DNA of 64,000 bases. Origin: an uncultured Christensenella sp. (GTDB lineage Bacteria > Bacillota > Clostridia > Christensenellales > Pumilibacteraceae). The translations under genes were made by a program, and so were the position numbers. The notes beneath the pieces were generated by a model. The model did no database searches and was not told the origin of the DNA. It saw only the letters and a program-made list of their open reading frames with translations. Position 1 is the first letter of the stretch. The number at the start of each line of letters is the position of its first letter. Below, in pieces: positions 1 through 8,063 of this stretch. Location of the stretch: contig CAJTNI010000005.1 of the NCBI GenBank assembly GCA_910577945.1, positions 1 through 64,000 on the forward strand, given 5' to 3'.

Positions 1-958
1 AGACGGCTTGTCAAGTTATATGTGAAAGCCTGCGGCTTAACCGTAGAATTGCATATAAAACTGACTCGCTAGAGTGTAGGAGAGGTAAGCGGAATTCCTA
101 GTGGAGCGGTGGAATGCGTAGATATTAGGAGGAACACCCGAGGCGAAGGCGGCTTACTGGACTATAACTGACGTTGAGGCTCGAAAGCGTGGGTAGCAAA
201 CAGGATTAGATATCCTGGTAGTCCACGCCCTAAACGATGGATACTAGACGAGGGCAGCTTGCCTGTCCGTGTCGTAGCTAACGCATTAAGTATCCCGCCT
301 GTGGAGTACGGCCGCAAGGTTAAAACATAAAGAAATTGACGGGTCCCCGCACAAGCAGCGGAGCATGTGGTTTAATTCGAGGCAACGCGAAGAACCTTAC
401 CAAGACTTGACATTGCGTGACAGCCTGTGAAAGCAGGTCTCCCTTCGGGGCACAAAAACAGATGGTGCATGGTCGTCGTCAGCTCGTGCCGTGAGGTGTT
501 CGGTTAAGTCCGTCAACGAGCGCAACCCTTATTTCCAGTTACCAATATTAAGTTAGGGACTCTGGAAAGACTGCCGCGGATAACGCGGAGGAAGGTGGGG
601 ATGATGTCAGATCATCATGCCTCTTACGTCTTGGGCTACACACGTGCTACAATGGGCGCTACAAAGAGCTGCAAAGCCGTAAGGCCGAGCCAATCTCAAA
701 AAAGCGCTCTCAGTTCGGATTGTGGGCTGAAACCCGCCCACATGAAGTTGGAGTTGCTAGTAATCCCGGATCAGCACGCCGGGGTGAATGCGTTCCCGGG
801 GATTGTACACACCGCCCGTCAAGCCATGGGAGTTGGGGGTACTCGAAGTCGGTCACGCCAACCCGCAAGGGAAGCGTCCGCCTAAGGTAAAACCAATGAC
901 TGGGGTTAAGTCGTAACAAGGTAGCCCTACGAGAACGTGGGGCTGGATCACCTCCTTT
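1..958 (+). rRNA. 16S ribosomal RNA, 3' part (5' end outside window)
   Basis: This is the 3' two thirds of a small-subunit rRNA gene, beginning near E. coli position 580. Visible universal blocks include GTGGAGCGGTGGAATGCGTAG, the 790 loop ATTAGATATCCTGGTAGTCC, the 900 region AAAGAAATTGACGGG, the 1100 region CAACGAGCGCAACCC, the 1400 region TGTACACACCGCCCGTC and the 3' terminus GGATCACCTCCTTTA with an intact anti-Shine-Dalgarno. The sequence style suits Clostridia. It is not followed by a tRNA or 23S gene: a strong terminator lies about 80 bases downstream. The exact mature 3' end (957-960) is estimated by comparison with known 16S ends. Confidence 0.98.
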
Positions 959-1040
959 AAGGTCCTACAATTAGAGTAGGCAAATTAGTTCTCAATCGAT
1001 TAATTCACTGAATCTTTTCACTGCAAGTGTTGAATGTAAG

Positions 1041-1072
1041 AACCTCGTTTTTGAAACGGGGTTTTTTGTTTT
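1041..1072 (+). terminator. Intrinsic terminator directly after the 16S gene
   Basis: A 10-bp stem (1041-1050 with 1054-1063, one T-G wobble) closes a 3-base loop and is followed by a T-rich run (1061-1072). It would end transcription about 80 bases after the 16S 3' end, before any 23S gene. Confidence 0.85.
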
Positions 1073-1570
1073 GTAAAATTTGTTAAAGCGCGATTGCGCG
1101 TTTATAGCAAGCGTAGATTTGTCGCTGCCGACAGCTTATACTCGCCGCGTCGCAGGTGCGAGATAAGTTAAACGTTATGAACGACCGCGAGCGCGGCGCA
1201 CTGCGGCAGGGTAGCGACGGACGCATTTCCGACACGGTTTATCGTATCGGCTATATAATTCGCATTGCGCATTCACAAGCTACCGTAAGCTTGTATTTGC
1301 TACGCCGCGTGGGCTATGTTTAGTAATGGTTTTGTATACGCATGTTAGGCGATATGCGCAGCGTTACGCCGTGCGTAATTTCGATAAGAACAAATATATT
1401 CGGTGGAAATACTTTGAGCATTTGTCGTCAAGATAATTTGCATATATTTATGCGCAACGTGCGACTGACGATAGCTCGCGTGCTTTGCGTCGTCGCTGCT
1501 ATAATGTGCGCGTTGCAGACGGCGTCGGCTCGGGGATGTAATACGGTTTGTCGCAAACCCGTTTCCGCAA
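1073..1570. other. Intergenic stretch without a recognised gene
   Basis: About 500 bases with no tRNA, no ORF with believable codon use or a ribosome binding site, and no 23S or 5S sequence that I can see. Short open frames here (for example 1342-1620) lack a Shine-Dalgarno and have no recognisable protein features. Confidence 0.6.
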
Positions 1571-1751
1571 CGAAAAAATCCTCGACTAATAGTCGGGGAA
1601 ATTTTCTGTTCGTCGTATAGACGAGATATATTTGCAAGGACTGTTGATTGCGAAATCGTGTTTGATTTATTCGCGCTCGGTTGCCTTACAATTATATATT
1701 GTGCAGTTTTGCGCGAGCTATGCGCGAATTTGAAAATTTATCGAGAATTTT
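1571..1751. repeat. Intergenic repeat family, copy A
   Basis: The copy begins with GAAAAAATCC and a hairpin (CCTCGACT / AGTCGGGG) followed by AATTTTC. After about 90 variable bases come TTGCCTTACAATTATATATTG and then TATGCGCGAATTTGAAAATTT. The same order of blocks recurs at 2782-2960, 2963-3125 and 5307-5488. The tail is most like copy C. The hairpin could also serve as a terminator for the minus-strand gene at 1759-2661. Confidence 0.6.
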
Positions 1752-1758
1752 TGCCGCG

Positions 1759-2661
1759 CTATTCGAAGCAGTCTGGGTTCTCGGAAATGAATTTAATGTA
1801 GTCCTTGCGTTTGACGCATGATTTATCGTGCGAGTAATGCGCGTAGGCGCGTTTAATGCCGTCTTGCAGCCCTATACGCTCGGGCATGAGTATTTTTGCG
1901 CGTGCGTCGTCAAGCTCGTAGGAATACGCAAAAAACGGGAAATACAGGCGTTGTTCGATTGCTTTGCGGCAGCGTCGCAGCGTCGGAGCTTTGCCCGCAG
2001 CGGCGTAGCAGACGCGCGCCCATTCGCTTGCAGTGACGGGAACGTTTCCGATATTGAATATATTTTCGGCGGGCTTTTCAAGCAGCAGTATTTCCGCAAA
2101 ACGGCAAACGTCCTCGACGTGCACGAATTGTAATTTCACGTCGTCGGCGGGAACGCAAAACGGCAAGCCCGTTTCGGCGCAGTCGAATACGAACGCTTCG
2201 CGATATACGTTATTGTATTCGCCGTAAATATACGGCGGGCGAATTACGTATGCGCGCGGAAAGAGAGACAGCGCCGCGTCCTCGGCGGCGATTTTGCCCA
2301 TACCGTAATCGCCCCAATGCTTGTTTGCGCCGCGCTCCGTATTTTCGGTAAACGGCATAGCCGCATGTTCGGGATAGACCGCGCTCGAACTTATCAATAT
2401 GTAGTCGCCGCAGCCGCCGATTGCGCCCAAAAGCTTTTTCACGTGCTCGGCGTTGTATGCAGTTGCGTCCAAAACCGCATCGAAAAACAAATATTTCAGC
2501 GTGTCGCCGAGCGCGTTCCTATCAGCGCTTACGAGTTTTACGCCGTTTGGCTGCGGTTTGGTATTGCGGTTTAGCACGTATACGTCGTGACCGCGTGCGA
2601 CAAAGTATTCCGCCGCGAACCTACTCACAAACACCGTTCCGCCCGTAATCAAGATTTTCAT
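1759..2661 (-). CDS. NAD-dependent epimerase/dehydratase (extended SDR) family protein
   Basis: The 300-residue protein starts with the Rossmann motif MKILITGGTVFVSR; in extended short-chain dehydrogenases the TGGTxF/G loop binds NAD(P). A Ser-rich strand (LISSSAVYP) precedes the catalytic YGMGK (YxxxK), followed by RPPYIYG, as in sugar-nucleotide epimerases and dehydratases. The substrate is probably a nucleotide sugar or related small molecule, acting in the cytosol, but specificity cannot be read from the sequence. The start is supported by GGGGAG about 7 bases upstream. The gene stands alone on the minus strand, flanked by intergenic repeats on both sides. The length fits the family; nothing looks broken. 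Confidence 0.85.
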   Translation of the reverse strand: MKILITGGTVFVSRFAAEYFVARGHDVYVLNRNTKPQPNGVKLVSADRNALGDTLKYLFFDAVLDATAYNAEHVKKLLGAIGGCGDYILISSSAVYPEHAAMPFTENTERGANKHWGDYGMGKIAAEDAALSLFPRAYVIRPPYIYGEYNNVYREAFVFDCAETGLPFCVPADDVKLQFVHVEDVCRFAEILLLEKPAENIFNIGNVPVTASEWARVCYAAAGKAPTLRRCRKAIEQRLYFPFFAYSYELDDARAKILMPERIGLQDGIKRAYAHYSHDKSCVKRKDYIKFISENPDCFE

Positions 2662-2781
2662 TTCCGTCTCCCCGCCGTACGCGTTATATCATAAACGCTT
2701 AAAAGTAATTAGTTTTTTTCACGTGATTGCGCGCACGTTAACGCATTTGCATTATAGCACGGCGCGAAATAAAATTCAATA

Positions 2782-2960
2782 GAAAAAATCCCCGACACGT
2801 AGAAGAGGCGAGGAAGTTTTCTTATTTCGCCTTAGGTCGGGCGAATGCTTGTAAAGTAATTGCTTTCGGCGTAACAAAAGCTTTGCTTTACACTATTATA
2901 TTGCGCAATAATTTTAACGTTATGCGCGGTAATTCAAAAAAAACGAAAATTATTTTTCGC
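2782..2960. repeat. Intergenic repeat family, copy B
   Basis: The head is GAAAAAATCCCCGACACGTAG with AAGTTTTC at the end of the imperfect hairpin. The middle part is variable. The conserved distal block is TTGCTTTACACTATTATATTG with TTATGCGCGG, and the tail ACGAAAATTATTTT is shared with copy D. It abuts copy C in direct tandem, two bases apart. Confidence 0.65.
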
Positions 2961-2962
2961 AT

Positions 2963-3125
2963 GAAAAAATCCGCGGACGTAGCCGCGGAAGTTTTCTCTG
3001 TCGCATATTGCGATTATCAAGACGTCTTGCTTCCCGATGGGTGAATTTGGAAACTGATTGCCTTGTACTTTTATATTGCGCGAATTTTGACGAATTATGC
3101 GCAATATTAAAAATTTATTAGAATT
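2963..3125. repeat. Intergenic repeat family, copy C
   Basis: It begins with GAAAAAATCC and a clean hairpin (CCGCGG, loop ACGTAG, CCGCGG) followed by AAGTTTTCT. The distal block TTGCCTTGTACTTTTATATTG and the tail TATGCGCAATATTAAAAATTT match copy A. It lies immediately upstream of the padR promoter. Confidence 0.65.
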
Positions 3126-3147
3126 TCGGCTTTTCGCCGAATATGTG

Positions 3148-3190
3148 TTGACATACTATGTATTGCATGGTATTATGTATTCAATAGTAT
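3148..3190 (+). promoter_or_regulatory. padR operon promoter with overlapping inverted repeat
   Basis: A consensus -35 TTGACA (3148-3153) and -10 TATTAT (3171-3176) are 17 bp apart. An inverted repeat ATACTAT (3153-3159) / ATAGTAT (3184-3190) brackets the -10 box, and TGTATT occurs twice 17 bp apart inside it. PadR proteins usually repress their own operon by binding such AT-rich dyads, so this is the likely operator (inference). Confidence 0.75.
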
Positions 3191-3245
3191 AAACCACACG
3201 GCACGGAGGGCTAATGCTTATAATATACGATAGCGGAGGGCGGTT

Positions 3246-3557
3246 ATGGACGCGCAGTTGAAAAAGGGGTTGTTGGAGGTGTGCGTGCTTGTGTCGCTCA
3301 AAAAAGAAGAGAGCTACGGGTACAAGATAATAAGCGACATTTCGCCGTACATCGAAATCAGCGAAAGCACCTTGTATCCGATACTCAAACGGTTGGAGGC
3401 GACGGGATGTCTTACTACGCGAAGCAAGGAGTACAACGGACGGCTGCGCAAGTATTACATGATTACCGAGGCGGGTAAGCGCAAAATCAGGGATTCGCTC
3501 GACGATTTGGAGGAGCTGCGGCGCGTGTACGAATTTGTGTACCGCGAAGGGCGCTGA
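3246..3557 (+). CDS. PadR family transcriptional regulator
   Basis: A 103-residue winged-helix protein of the short PadR type. Family hallmarks are visible: LKKGLLEVCVLVSL near the N-terminus, SYGYKI for the recognition region, ESTLYPILKRLEATGCL, and the wing with RKYYMITEAGK. It should bind DNA as a dimer and repress its own operon; the dyad over the promoter upstream fits autoregulation. The start is fixed by GGAGGG 6 bases before ATG. The downstream DUF1700 and DUF4097 genes follow closely, the classic PadR-DUF1700-DUF4097 arrangement of Firmicutes, which is linked to envelope stress or signalling in a general way only. Confidence 0.93.
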   Translation: MDAQLKKGLLEVCVLVSLKKEESYGYKIISDISPYIEISESTLYPILKRLEATGCLTTRSKEYNGRLRKYYMITEAGKRKIRDSLDDLEELRRVYEFVYREGR

Positions 3558-3593
3558 CGCGGCTGAATTGCAACATGGAGGTTAATTCGATAT

Positions 3594-4331
3594 ATGACTA
3601 AGTATGAATGGGAAACGGAGCTAAAACGCAACATTCACCGTTTGCCCGACGACGAAATAAAGCGCGTAATGGAATATTACGGCGAGCTGTTCGACGATAA
3701 AGCCGAGCGCGGCGAAAGCGAGCGCGAGATAATTTTCGAGTTCGGCAATCCCGTCGACGTGGCGGATAAGATATTGTCCGAGTACGACGGCGAATTGAAA
3801 AACGAAATTGAACGCGGCGTTCCCGTGCCGCCGATTTCGAAGGGCGAGGGCGTTGCGCCGTCGAATGCGGACGCGCCGCGCGAGACGGTCGCGCCCAAGC
3901 GTCGCAGCATTACGGTGGAAAACACCTCGGCGCGGAGCGACGGCGCGGGTGCGCGCAAAAGCTCGTCGGGAATGTCGCGCGGCATGCGGGTGCTGTTGTT
4001 CGTATTGATAAACGTGCTTACGTGCTTTGCGTTTTTCATTTGCTTTGCGGCGATATGGATTGTTTTGGGCTCGTTGACCGTTGCGGGCGGTGCAATGAGT
4101 CTGGGCGGCGTGGCGGCGACGGTCGTATCGTGCGGCGCGCTGTTTTGCGGGCATATAGGCGCAGGGCTGGCGCAGCTCGGAATGAGCGTCGCGCTTATCG
4201 GCATAGGCATACTTATGACGATAGTTTTGATTAAGAGTATAATCCTATTCGGAAGAATAACAAAACGAACGTTCGTTTCGATTAAAAATTGGCTTATGTC
4301 CAATGCTCCCAAGGAGACCGAAAATGCGTAA
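3594..4331 (+). CDS. DUF1700 (HAAS domain) family membrane protein
   Basis: 245 residues. The N-terminal helical domain (about 1-65: TKYEWETELKRNI, IKRVMEYYGELFDD, EFGNPVDVADKIL) is the HAAS/DUF1700 signature. A charged linker (about 80-125) is followed by two or three hydrophobic segments (about 130-160, 165-190, 195-215). This family nearly always sits between padR and a DUF4097 gene, as here, and is thought to connect regulator and membrane, though its molecular role is not established. The start follows GGAGG. Its stop overlaps the next start by 8 bases, so the two are translationally coupled. Confidence 0.88.
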   Translation: MTKYEWETELKRNIHRLPDDEIKRVMEYYGELFDDKAERGESEREIIFEFGNPVDVADKILSEYDGELKNEIERGVPVPPISKGEGVAPSNADAPRETVAPKRRSITVENTSARSDGAGARKSSSGMSRGMRVLLFVLINVLTCFAFFICFAAIWIVLGSLTVAGGAMSLGGVAATVVSCGALFCGHIGAGLAQLGMSVALIGIGILMTIVLIKSIILFGRITKRTFVSIKNWLMSNAPKETENA

Positions 4332-5280
4332 GGCTTTTAAGAAATTATTGATAACCGCAATATCGTTTTGTGCGGCAGGCGTATTGATTTTTGTAATCGG
4401 CATGTCTGTAATCGGTTGGGACTTTTACAAGCTCGATACAGCCGAATACACGGCTAAAAGCTATACGCCCGAGGCTGTCGTTTCGTCGTTCGAGCTGGAC
4501 GTCGAATCTTTTCCCGTCATAGTAAAGCGCGGCGACGCCGTGTCGCTCGACTACTACGAGGCGAGCGATTCCGTAGTTTCGGTGGAAACGGTGAACGGCG
4601 TTTTAAAGGTGCGCGAGCGTCAAAGCCGCAATCCTTTCGTAAACATGTTCAATATCGGCAGGTTCAAGCATAAGTACGTGCTGACCGTCGTGGACGGCGG
4701 CGACGTGAGCATATCGGGCGGGACGATAAGCGTGACCTTAGACGGGCTGCAAGCGTCCTCGCTGAGCATCGACGCGCCGAACGCGGACGTGGAAATCAAT
4801 GCGTGTAAATTCGATTCGCTGCGCGTTAAGTCGAGCAATTTGGACGCAAGCATTTTTAACAGCGAAATCGCCGACGTAAAAATATACGACTGCTTGAACG
4901 TCGATTTGGCAATGAGCGGCGGAAGCGGACGCGCGCTTGCAGTTGAAGCCACCAATCTCGACGCGGCGCTCGCAAATATAAATTACGACTCGATGAATTT
5001 TGACGGCATTAACGTTGATATTTCGGCAAACGACGTAATCGCGCGCAGTATAAAAGCCGACGGCACTAATTCCGACTTGGAATTGCAAAGCATATCGGCG
5101 GATATAATCGAGCTGAAAAGCGTCAACCTAACTGCGGAAATCGTCGTTAACGGTCGTGCCGCCGACTACGGCATATACGGCGACGGAAAGGATTTGCCGC
5201 CGAGCCGCCCCGGCGCTACCGATAAGCGCATAACGCTTACGGGCGTTAACAACGACGTGTCGCTGCGCTTTACGGCTTAA
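4324..5280 (+). CDS. DUF4097 family beta-strand repeat protein, membrane anchored
   Basis: 318 residues: one N-terminal hydrophobic segment (about 7-30), then an extracytoplasmic region of short beta repeats rich in Ser, Asp, Asn and Val, typical of DUF4097 putative adhesin-like domains (for example SLSIDAPNADVEINACKF). I chose ATG 4324 rather than the earlier in-frame ATG at 4303 because AAGGAG lies just upstream and because this start overlaps the DUF1700 stop. It is the last gene of the PadR operon. Function beyond surface location is unknown. Repeat copy D follows, and its head hairpin plus T-run can act as the operon terminator. Confidence 0.85.
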   Translation: MRKAFKKLLITAISFCAAGVLIFVIGMSVIGWDFYKLDTAEYTAKSYTPEAVVSSFELDVESFPVIVKRGDAVSLDYYEASDSVVSVETVNGVLKVRERQSRNPFVNMFNIGRFKHKYVLTVVDGGDVSISGGTISVTLDGLQASSLSIDAPNADVEINACKFDSLRVKSSNLDASIFNSEIADVKIYDCLNVDLAMSGGSGRALAVEATNLDAALANINYDSMNFDGINVDISANDVIARSIKADGTNSDLELQSISADIIELKSVNLTAEIVVNGRAADYGIYGDGKDLPPSRPGATDKRITLTGVNNDVSLRFTA

Positions 5281-5306
5281 TCGCGTCATGATAAATAATT
5301 TCGCAA

Positions 5307-5488
5307 AAGAAAAATTCCCGAAATAGCGTGCTATCTTGGGATTTTTTCTTTTCGCCGTTTGGCGAATCGTCTGTTTGTAAAGCGTTCGACGAGGTATCGT
5401 GTATTTGATGTGTCGATTATGTTTGCTTTACTCTTATAGCTTGCGCTGTTTTCGCTTCGTTATTCATGACAAACGAAAATTATTTTGC
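5307..5488. repeat. Intergenic repeat family, copy D (also terminator-like)
   Basis: The head hairpin AAAAATTCCC...GGGATTTTTTC (about 5310-5349) has a T-run and would work as a terminator for the upstream operon. The distal block TTGCTTTACTCTTATAGCTTG and the tail ACGAAAATTATTTT match copy B. The order and length (about 180 bases) are as in the other copies. Confidence 0.6.
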
Positions 5489-5498
5489 GTTTTTATGC

Positions 5499-5559
5499 TT
5501 GACTTATCGAATACGTCGGCGTATAATAAAACATATGATTTAAAACATGTGTTTTAAAT
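5499..5559 (+). promoter_or_regulatory. TetR/ABC operon promoter and perfect palindromic operator
   Basis: The promoter is TTGACT (5499-5504), 17 bp, TATAAT (5522-5527). Just downstream, at about +4 to +25, lies a perfect 10-bp inverted repeat ATTTAAAACA-TG-TGTTTTAAAT (5538-5559). Its position, immediately downstream of the promoter of a TetR gene, makes it the likely TetR binding site. Confidence 0.8.
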
Positions 5560-5637
5560 TGTGCGCACCGATAAGCGCCGTTGGCAGCAAAGCAAACGAT
5601 TAAGCCGCAAAAATGCGGTACGGTGCGGGGAGGGAAT

Positions 5638-6213
5638 ATGCCGCCGAAAGCCAAGTTTACAAGAGAGCAAATCGTAAAAGCCGCGCTGGATATAGTCGAG
5701 CGCGACGGTTCGGATGCGCTTACCGCACGCGCATTGGGGCAAGAGCTGAAAAGCTCGGCACGTCCGATTTTTACCGTTTTTGACAGCATGGACGAAGTGC
5801 GTGCCGCCGCTGTCGCCGCCGCTAAATCCGTATATGCCGAGTATGTTGCGCGAGGACTTGCCGAGACGCCCGCATTCAAGGGCGTCGGTACCGAATATAT
5901 TCGCTTTGCCGCCGAAAAGCCTAAGCTGTTCCGATTGCTGTTTATGAGCGAGCGCGACGGCGCGACCGACGTAAATACGGTGCTCGGCGCGATAGACGAC
6001 AGCGCGCCTGCGATTTTGCAGTCGGTTATAGACGGATATTCGCTGGACCGTGATGCAGCCGAGCGGTTGTATTTGCATTTGTGGCTGTATGCTCACGGGA
6101 TAGCCGCATTGATTGCTACGGGCGTTTGCGAGTTTACGGCGGGCGATATTTCCGATATGCTTACAAGCGTTTTCGTCGGCATGCTCGCACGTGAGCGAGA
6201 GAAAAATTTATAG
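5638..6213 (+). CDS. TetR/AcrR family transcriptional regulator
   Basis: 191 residues. The N-terminal helix-turn-helix is clear: FTREQIVKAALDIVERDG, then ALTARALGQELKSSARPIF. The remaining helical part would bind a small ligand; it includes a WLYAHGIAALIATG segment typical of the TetR C-terminal domain. I chose ATG 5638 because GGGGAGGG lies 5 bases upstream; the earlier TTG at 5581 has none. It is followed at once by an ABC ATPase and an FtsX permease gene, so it probably represses this exporter and itself through the palindrome at 5538-5559. The ligand is unknown. Confidence 0.9.
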   Translation: MPPKAKFTREQIVKAALDIVERDGSDALTARALGQELKSSARPIFTVFDSMDEVRAAAVAAAKSVYAEYVARGLAETPAFKGVGTEYIRFAAEKPKLFRLLFMSERDGATDVNTVLGAIDDSAPAILQSVIDGYSLDRDAAERLYLHLWLYAHGIAALIATGVCEFTAGDISDMLTSVFVGMLAREREKNL

Positions 6214-6226
6214 AGGCGATTTGGGT

Positions 6227-6907
6227 ATGCTTAAAGCCGAGGGAATATATAAGGCGTATAACGGCGAGGACGTTTTGAAGGACGTTGCGCTCGAAGTAGA
6301 GGACGGCGAGTTTGTCGTTATTTTGGGCGCGTCGGGCTCGGGCAAGTCCACGCTTTTGAGCGTGTTGTCGGGCTTGGAGCGCGCCGATAAAGGTCGGGTA
6401 TGGTACGACGAGCGCGATATTACCGCGCTTAACGACAAGCAGCTTACGGCGTTTCGGCGCGATACGGTGGGGTTTGTGTTTCAGCAATATTATCTGCTGT
6501 CCAACCTCGACGTTGAAAACAACGTCAAGCTCGGCGCAAGCCTTGTGGGCAACAAGAACTATCGCGAGATTATAGCCGACGTGGGGCTAGTCGAAAAAAT
6601 CAAGAGCATGCCGAGCGAGCTGTCGGGCGGCGAGCAGCAGCGCGTGTGCATTGCCCGTGCGCTCGCCAAAAACCCGCGCGTGCTGTTTGCCGACGAGCCG
6701 ACGGGCGCGCTCGACGAGAGCACGGGCAGGGCGATTCTCGATTACGTTTCGCGCGTCAAGCGTGAGCGCGGCTTCACCGTGATTATGGTCACGCATAACG
6801 CGAATATCGCGGATATGGCGGACAAGGTGGTAAGCATGAACAGCGGCAGGATAGTGGGCGTCGCGAGCAATCCCGCGCCCAAATCCGCATACGATATAGG
6901 GTGGTAA
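6227..6907 (+). CDS. ABC transporter ATP-binding protein (MacB/LolD type)
   Basis: 226 residues with a complete nucleotide-binding domain: Walker A GASGSGKST (34-42), Q-loop FVFQQYY, signature LSGGEQQR (132-139), Walker B RVLFADEP (151-158), D-loop and switch histidine in MVTHN (190). The partner is the adjacent FtsX-like permease; together they fit the MacB-like exporter or mechanotransducer class that moves peptides, antibiotics or lipoproteins in Firmicutes. I chose ATG 6227 because the homologous region begins there; the longer frame from 6113 overlaps the TetR gene out of frame. The binding site GAGG upstream is modest. It is likely cotranscribed with the TetR gene. Confidence 0.92.
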   Translation: MLKAEGIYKAYNGEDVLKDVALEVEDGEFVVILGASGSGKSTLLSVLSGLERADKGRVWYDERDITALNDKQLTAFRRDTVGFVFQQYYLLSNLDVENNVKLGASLVGNKNYREIIADVGLVEKIKSMPSELSGGEQQRVCIARALAKNPRVLFADEPTGALDESTGRAILDYVSRVKRERGFTVIMVTHNANIADMADKVVSMNSGRIVGVASNPAPKSAYDIGW

Positions 6908-6908
6908 A

Positions 6909-8063
6909 ATGCTCGTAGGCATACGCGACGGAATAAAACTCGTCGGAATATCCATAGTTGCGTTTTGCGCGGTGTTCGTGTGCGCGTTCTTTTTGAATTT
7001 TTACGTGGACGTGCAAACCGTTGAGAATGCCGTTACCGAGCAAATGCGCCCGCTGTACGACGCGCAGCTCGCCACGGCGCGATTTACCTGCGCGATTACG
7101 GGCGGGTTTTTGGCGGTTGTCACCGCCGTTATGCTCGCGTTTTATATCAAGCTGTACGTGGACGGGAACGGCGAGCGCATAGGTATTTTGAAGGCGCTCG
7201 GGTACTCGGACGGGCGGCTCGCGCTCGGGTTTTGGGTGTTCGGGCTTAGCGTGCTTATAGGCGCGACGGCGGGCTTGTGCGTGGGGTATGCGTCGATGCC
7301 CGCGATTTACAAGCAACTGACGATAGACGGCTTGCCGAACGTGCCTGTGCGATTTAACGCTTGGCTGCCGATTGCTTTGGTTATCGCGCCGACGGCGTTG
7401 CTGACGGCTTCCGCGTGCCTTTACGCGTATTTTTACGTGCGCAAGCCCGTAATGCGGCTTTTGCGCGGCAGGACGGATATTACGAAAAAGTCGGACAAGC
7501 ATAAAAAGTCGAGCAGGACGATAAGCAAGGATGGGCGTTTTTTGCTGCAAATGTGCTTTGCCGTGCTGCGTTCCAAAAAAGCGTCGGTATTTTTCGTGGC
7601 GTTCTCGAGCTTTTGTTTTTCCGCTATGGTGCAAATGGGCGCGTCCATGTACGACATGGATTCGGGAACTATGGGATTGATGATTTTGCTTATAGGCGTG
7701 ACGCTCGCCGCCGTGTCCATGATAATGGCAGTTACAACGGTAGTGAACGGCAACGCCGCAAGCATAGCGCTAATGCGCGCGTTCGGGTATTCGGACGGAC
7801 AGTGCGCGCTGTCCGTGCTCGGCGGGTATACGCCGTTCGCTTTAATCGGGTTTATCGTCGGCACGGCGTATCAGTACGGATTGCTGCGGATAATGGTAGA
7901 CCTGTTGTTTGCAGACGTTGCGGAAATGCCGGCGTATTCTTATGACGTCGCGCTGACTTTTATCGTGTTTGCCGTGTTTGCGGCGGCGTACGCCGCAGTT
8001 ATGGGCGTATATGCCGTCAGGCTGAAAAGAATATCGATAAAAGCGATAATGCTCGAAAACTAA
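6909..8063 (+). CDS. FtsX-like ABC transporter permease
   Basis: 384 residues with about eight hydrophobic segments arranged as two similar halves. Each half carries a short cytoplasmic motif between helices (GILKALGYSDG about residue 95-105, and ALMRAFGYSDG about 290-300), the hallmark of FtsX-type permeases. The extracytoplasmic loop after the first helix (about 30-55) is short, so there is no large periplasmic-type domain as in full MacB. The start lies 1 base after the ATPase stop, so translation is coupled. It should form the membrane part of the exporter. It ends convergently, overlapping the opposite transglutaminase-like gene by 4 bases. Confidence 0.9.
   Translation: MLVGIRDGIKLVGISIVAFCAVFVCAFFLNFYVDVQTVENAVTEQMRPLYDAQLATARFTCAITGGFLAVVTAVMLAFYIKLYVDGNGERIGILKALGYSDGRLALGFWVFGLSVLIGATAGLCVGYASMPAIYKQLTIDGLPNVPVRFNAWLPIALVIAPTALLTASACLYAYFYVRKPVMRLLRGRTDITKKSDKHKKSSRTISKDGRFLLQMCFAVLRSKKASVFFVAFSSFCFSAMVQMGASMYDMDSGTMGLMILLIGVTLAAVSMIMAVTTVVNGNAASIALMRAFGYSDGQCALSVLGGYTPFALIGFIVGTAYQYGLLRIMVDLLFADVAEMPAYSYDVALTFIVFAVFAAAYAAVMGVYAVRLKRISIKAIMLEN

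Noticed and set aside
595..919. Two open frames inside the 16S rRNA region
   Set aside because: They lie within conserved rRNA sequence (1400 region and 3' end) and have no protein features.
1342..1637. Overlapping small frames on both strands near 1.4-1.6 kb
   Set aside because: No ribosome binding site, atypical codon use, and partial overlap with repeat copy A.
960..3245. tRNA, 5S or 23S genes after the 16S
   Set aside because: No tRNA-like cloverleaf with GGTTCGAATC-type T arm and no conserved 23S blocks were found by eye.
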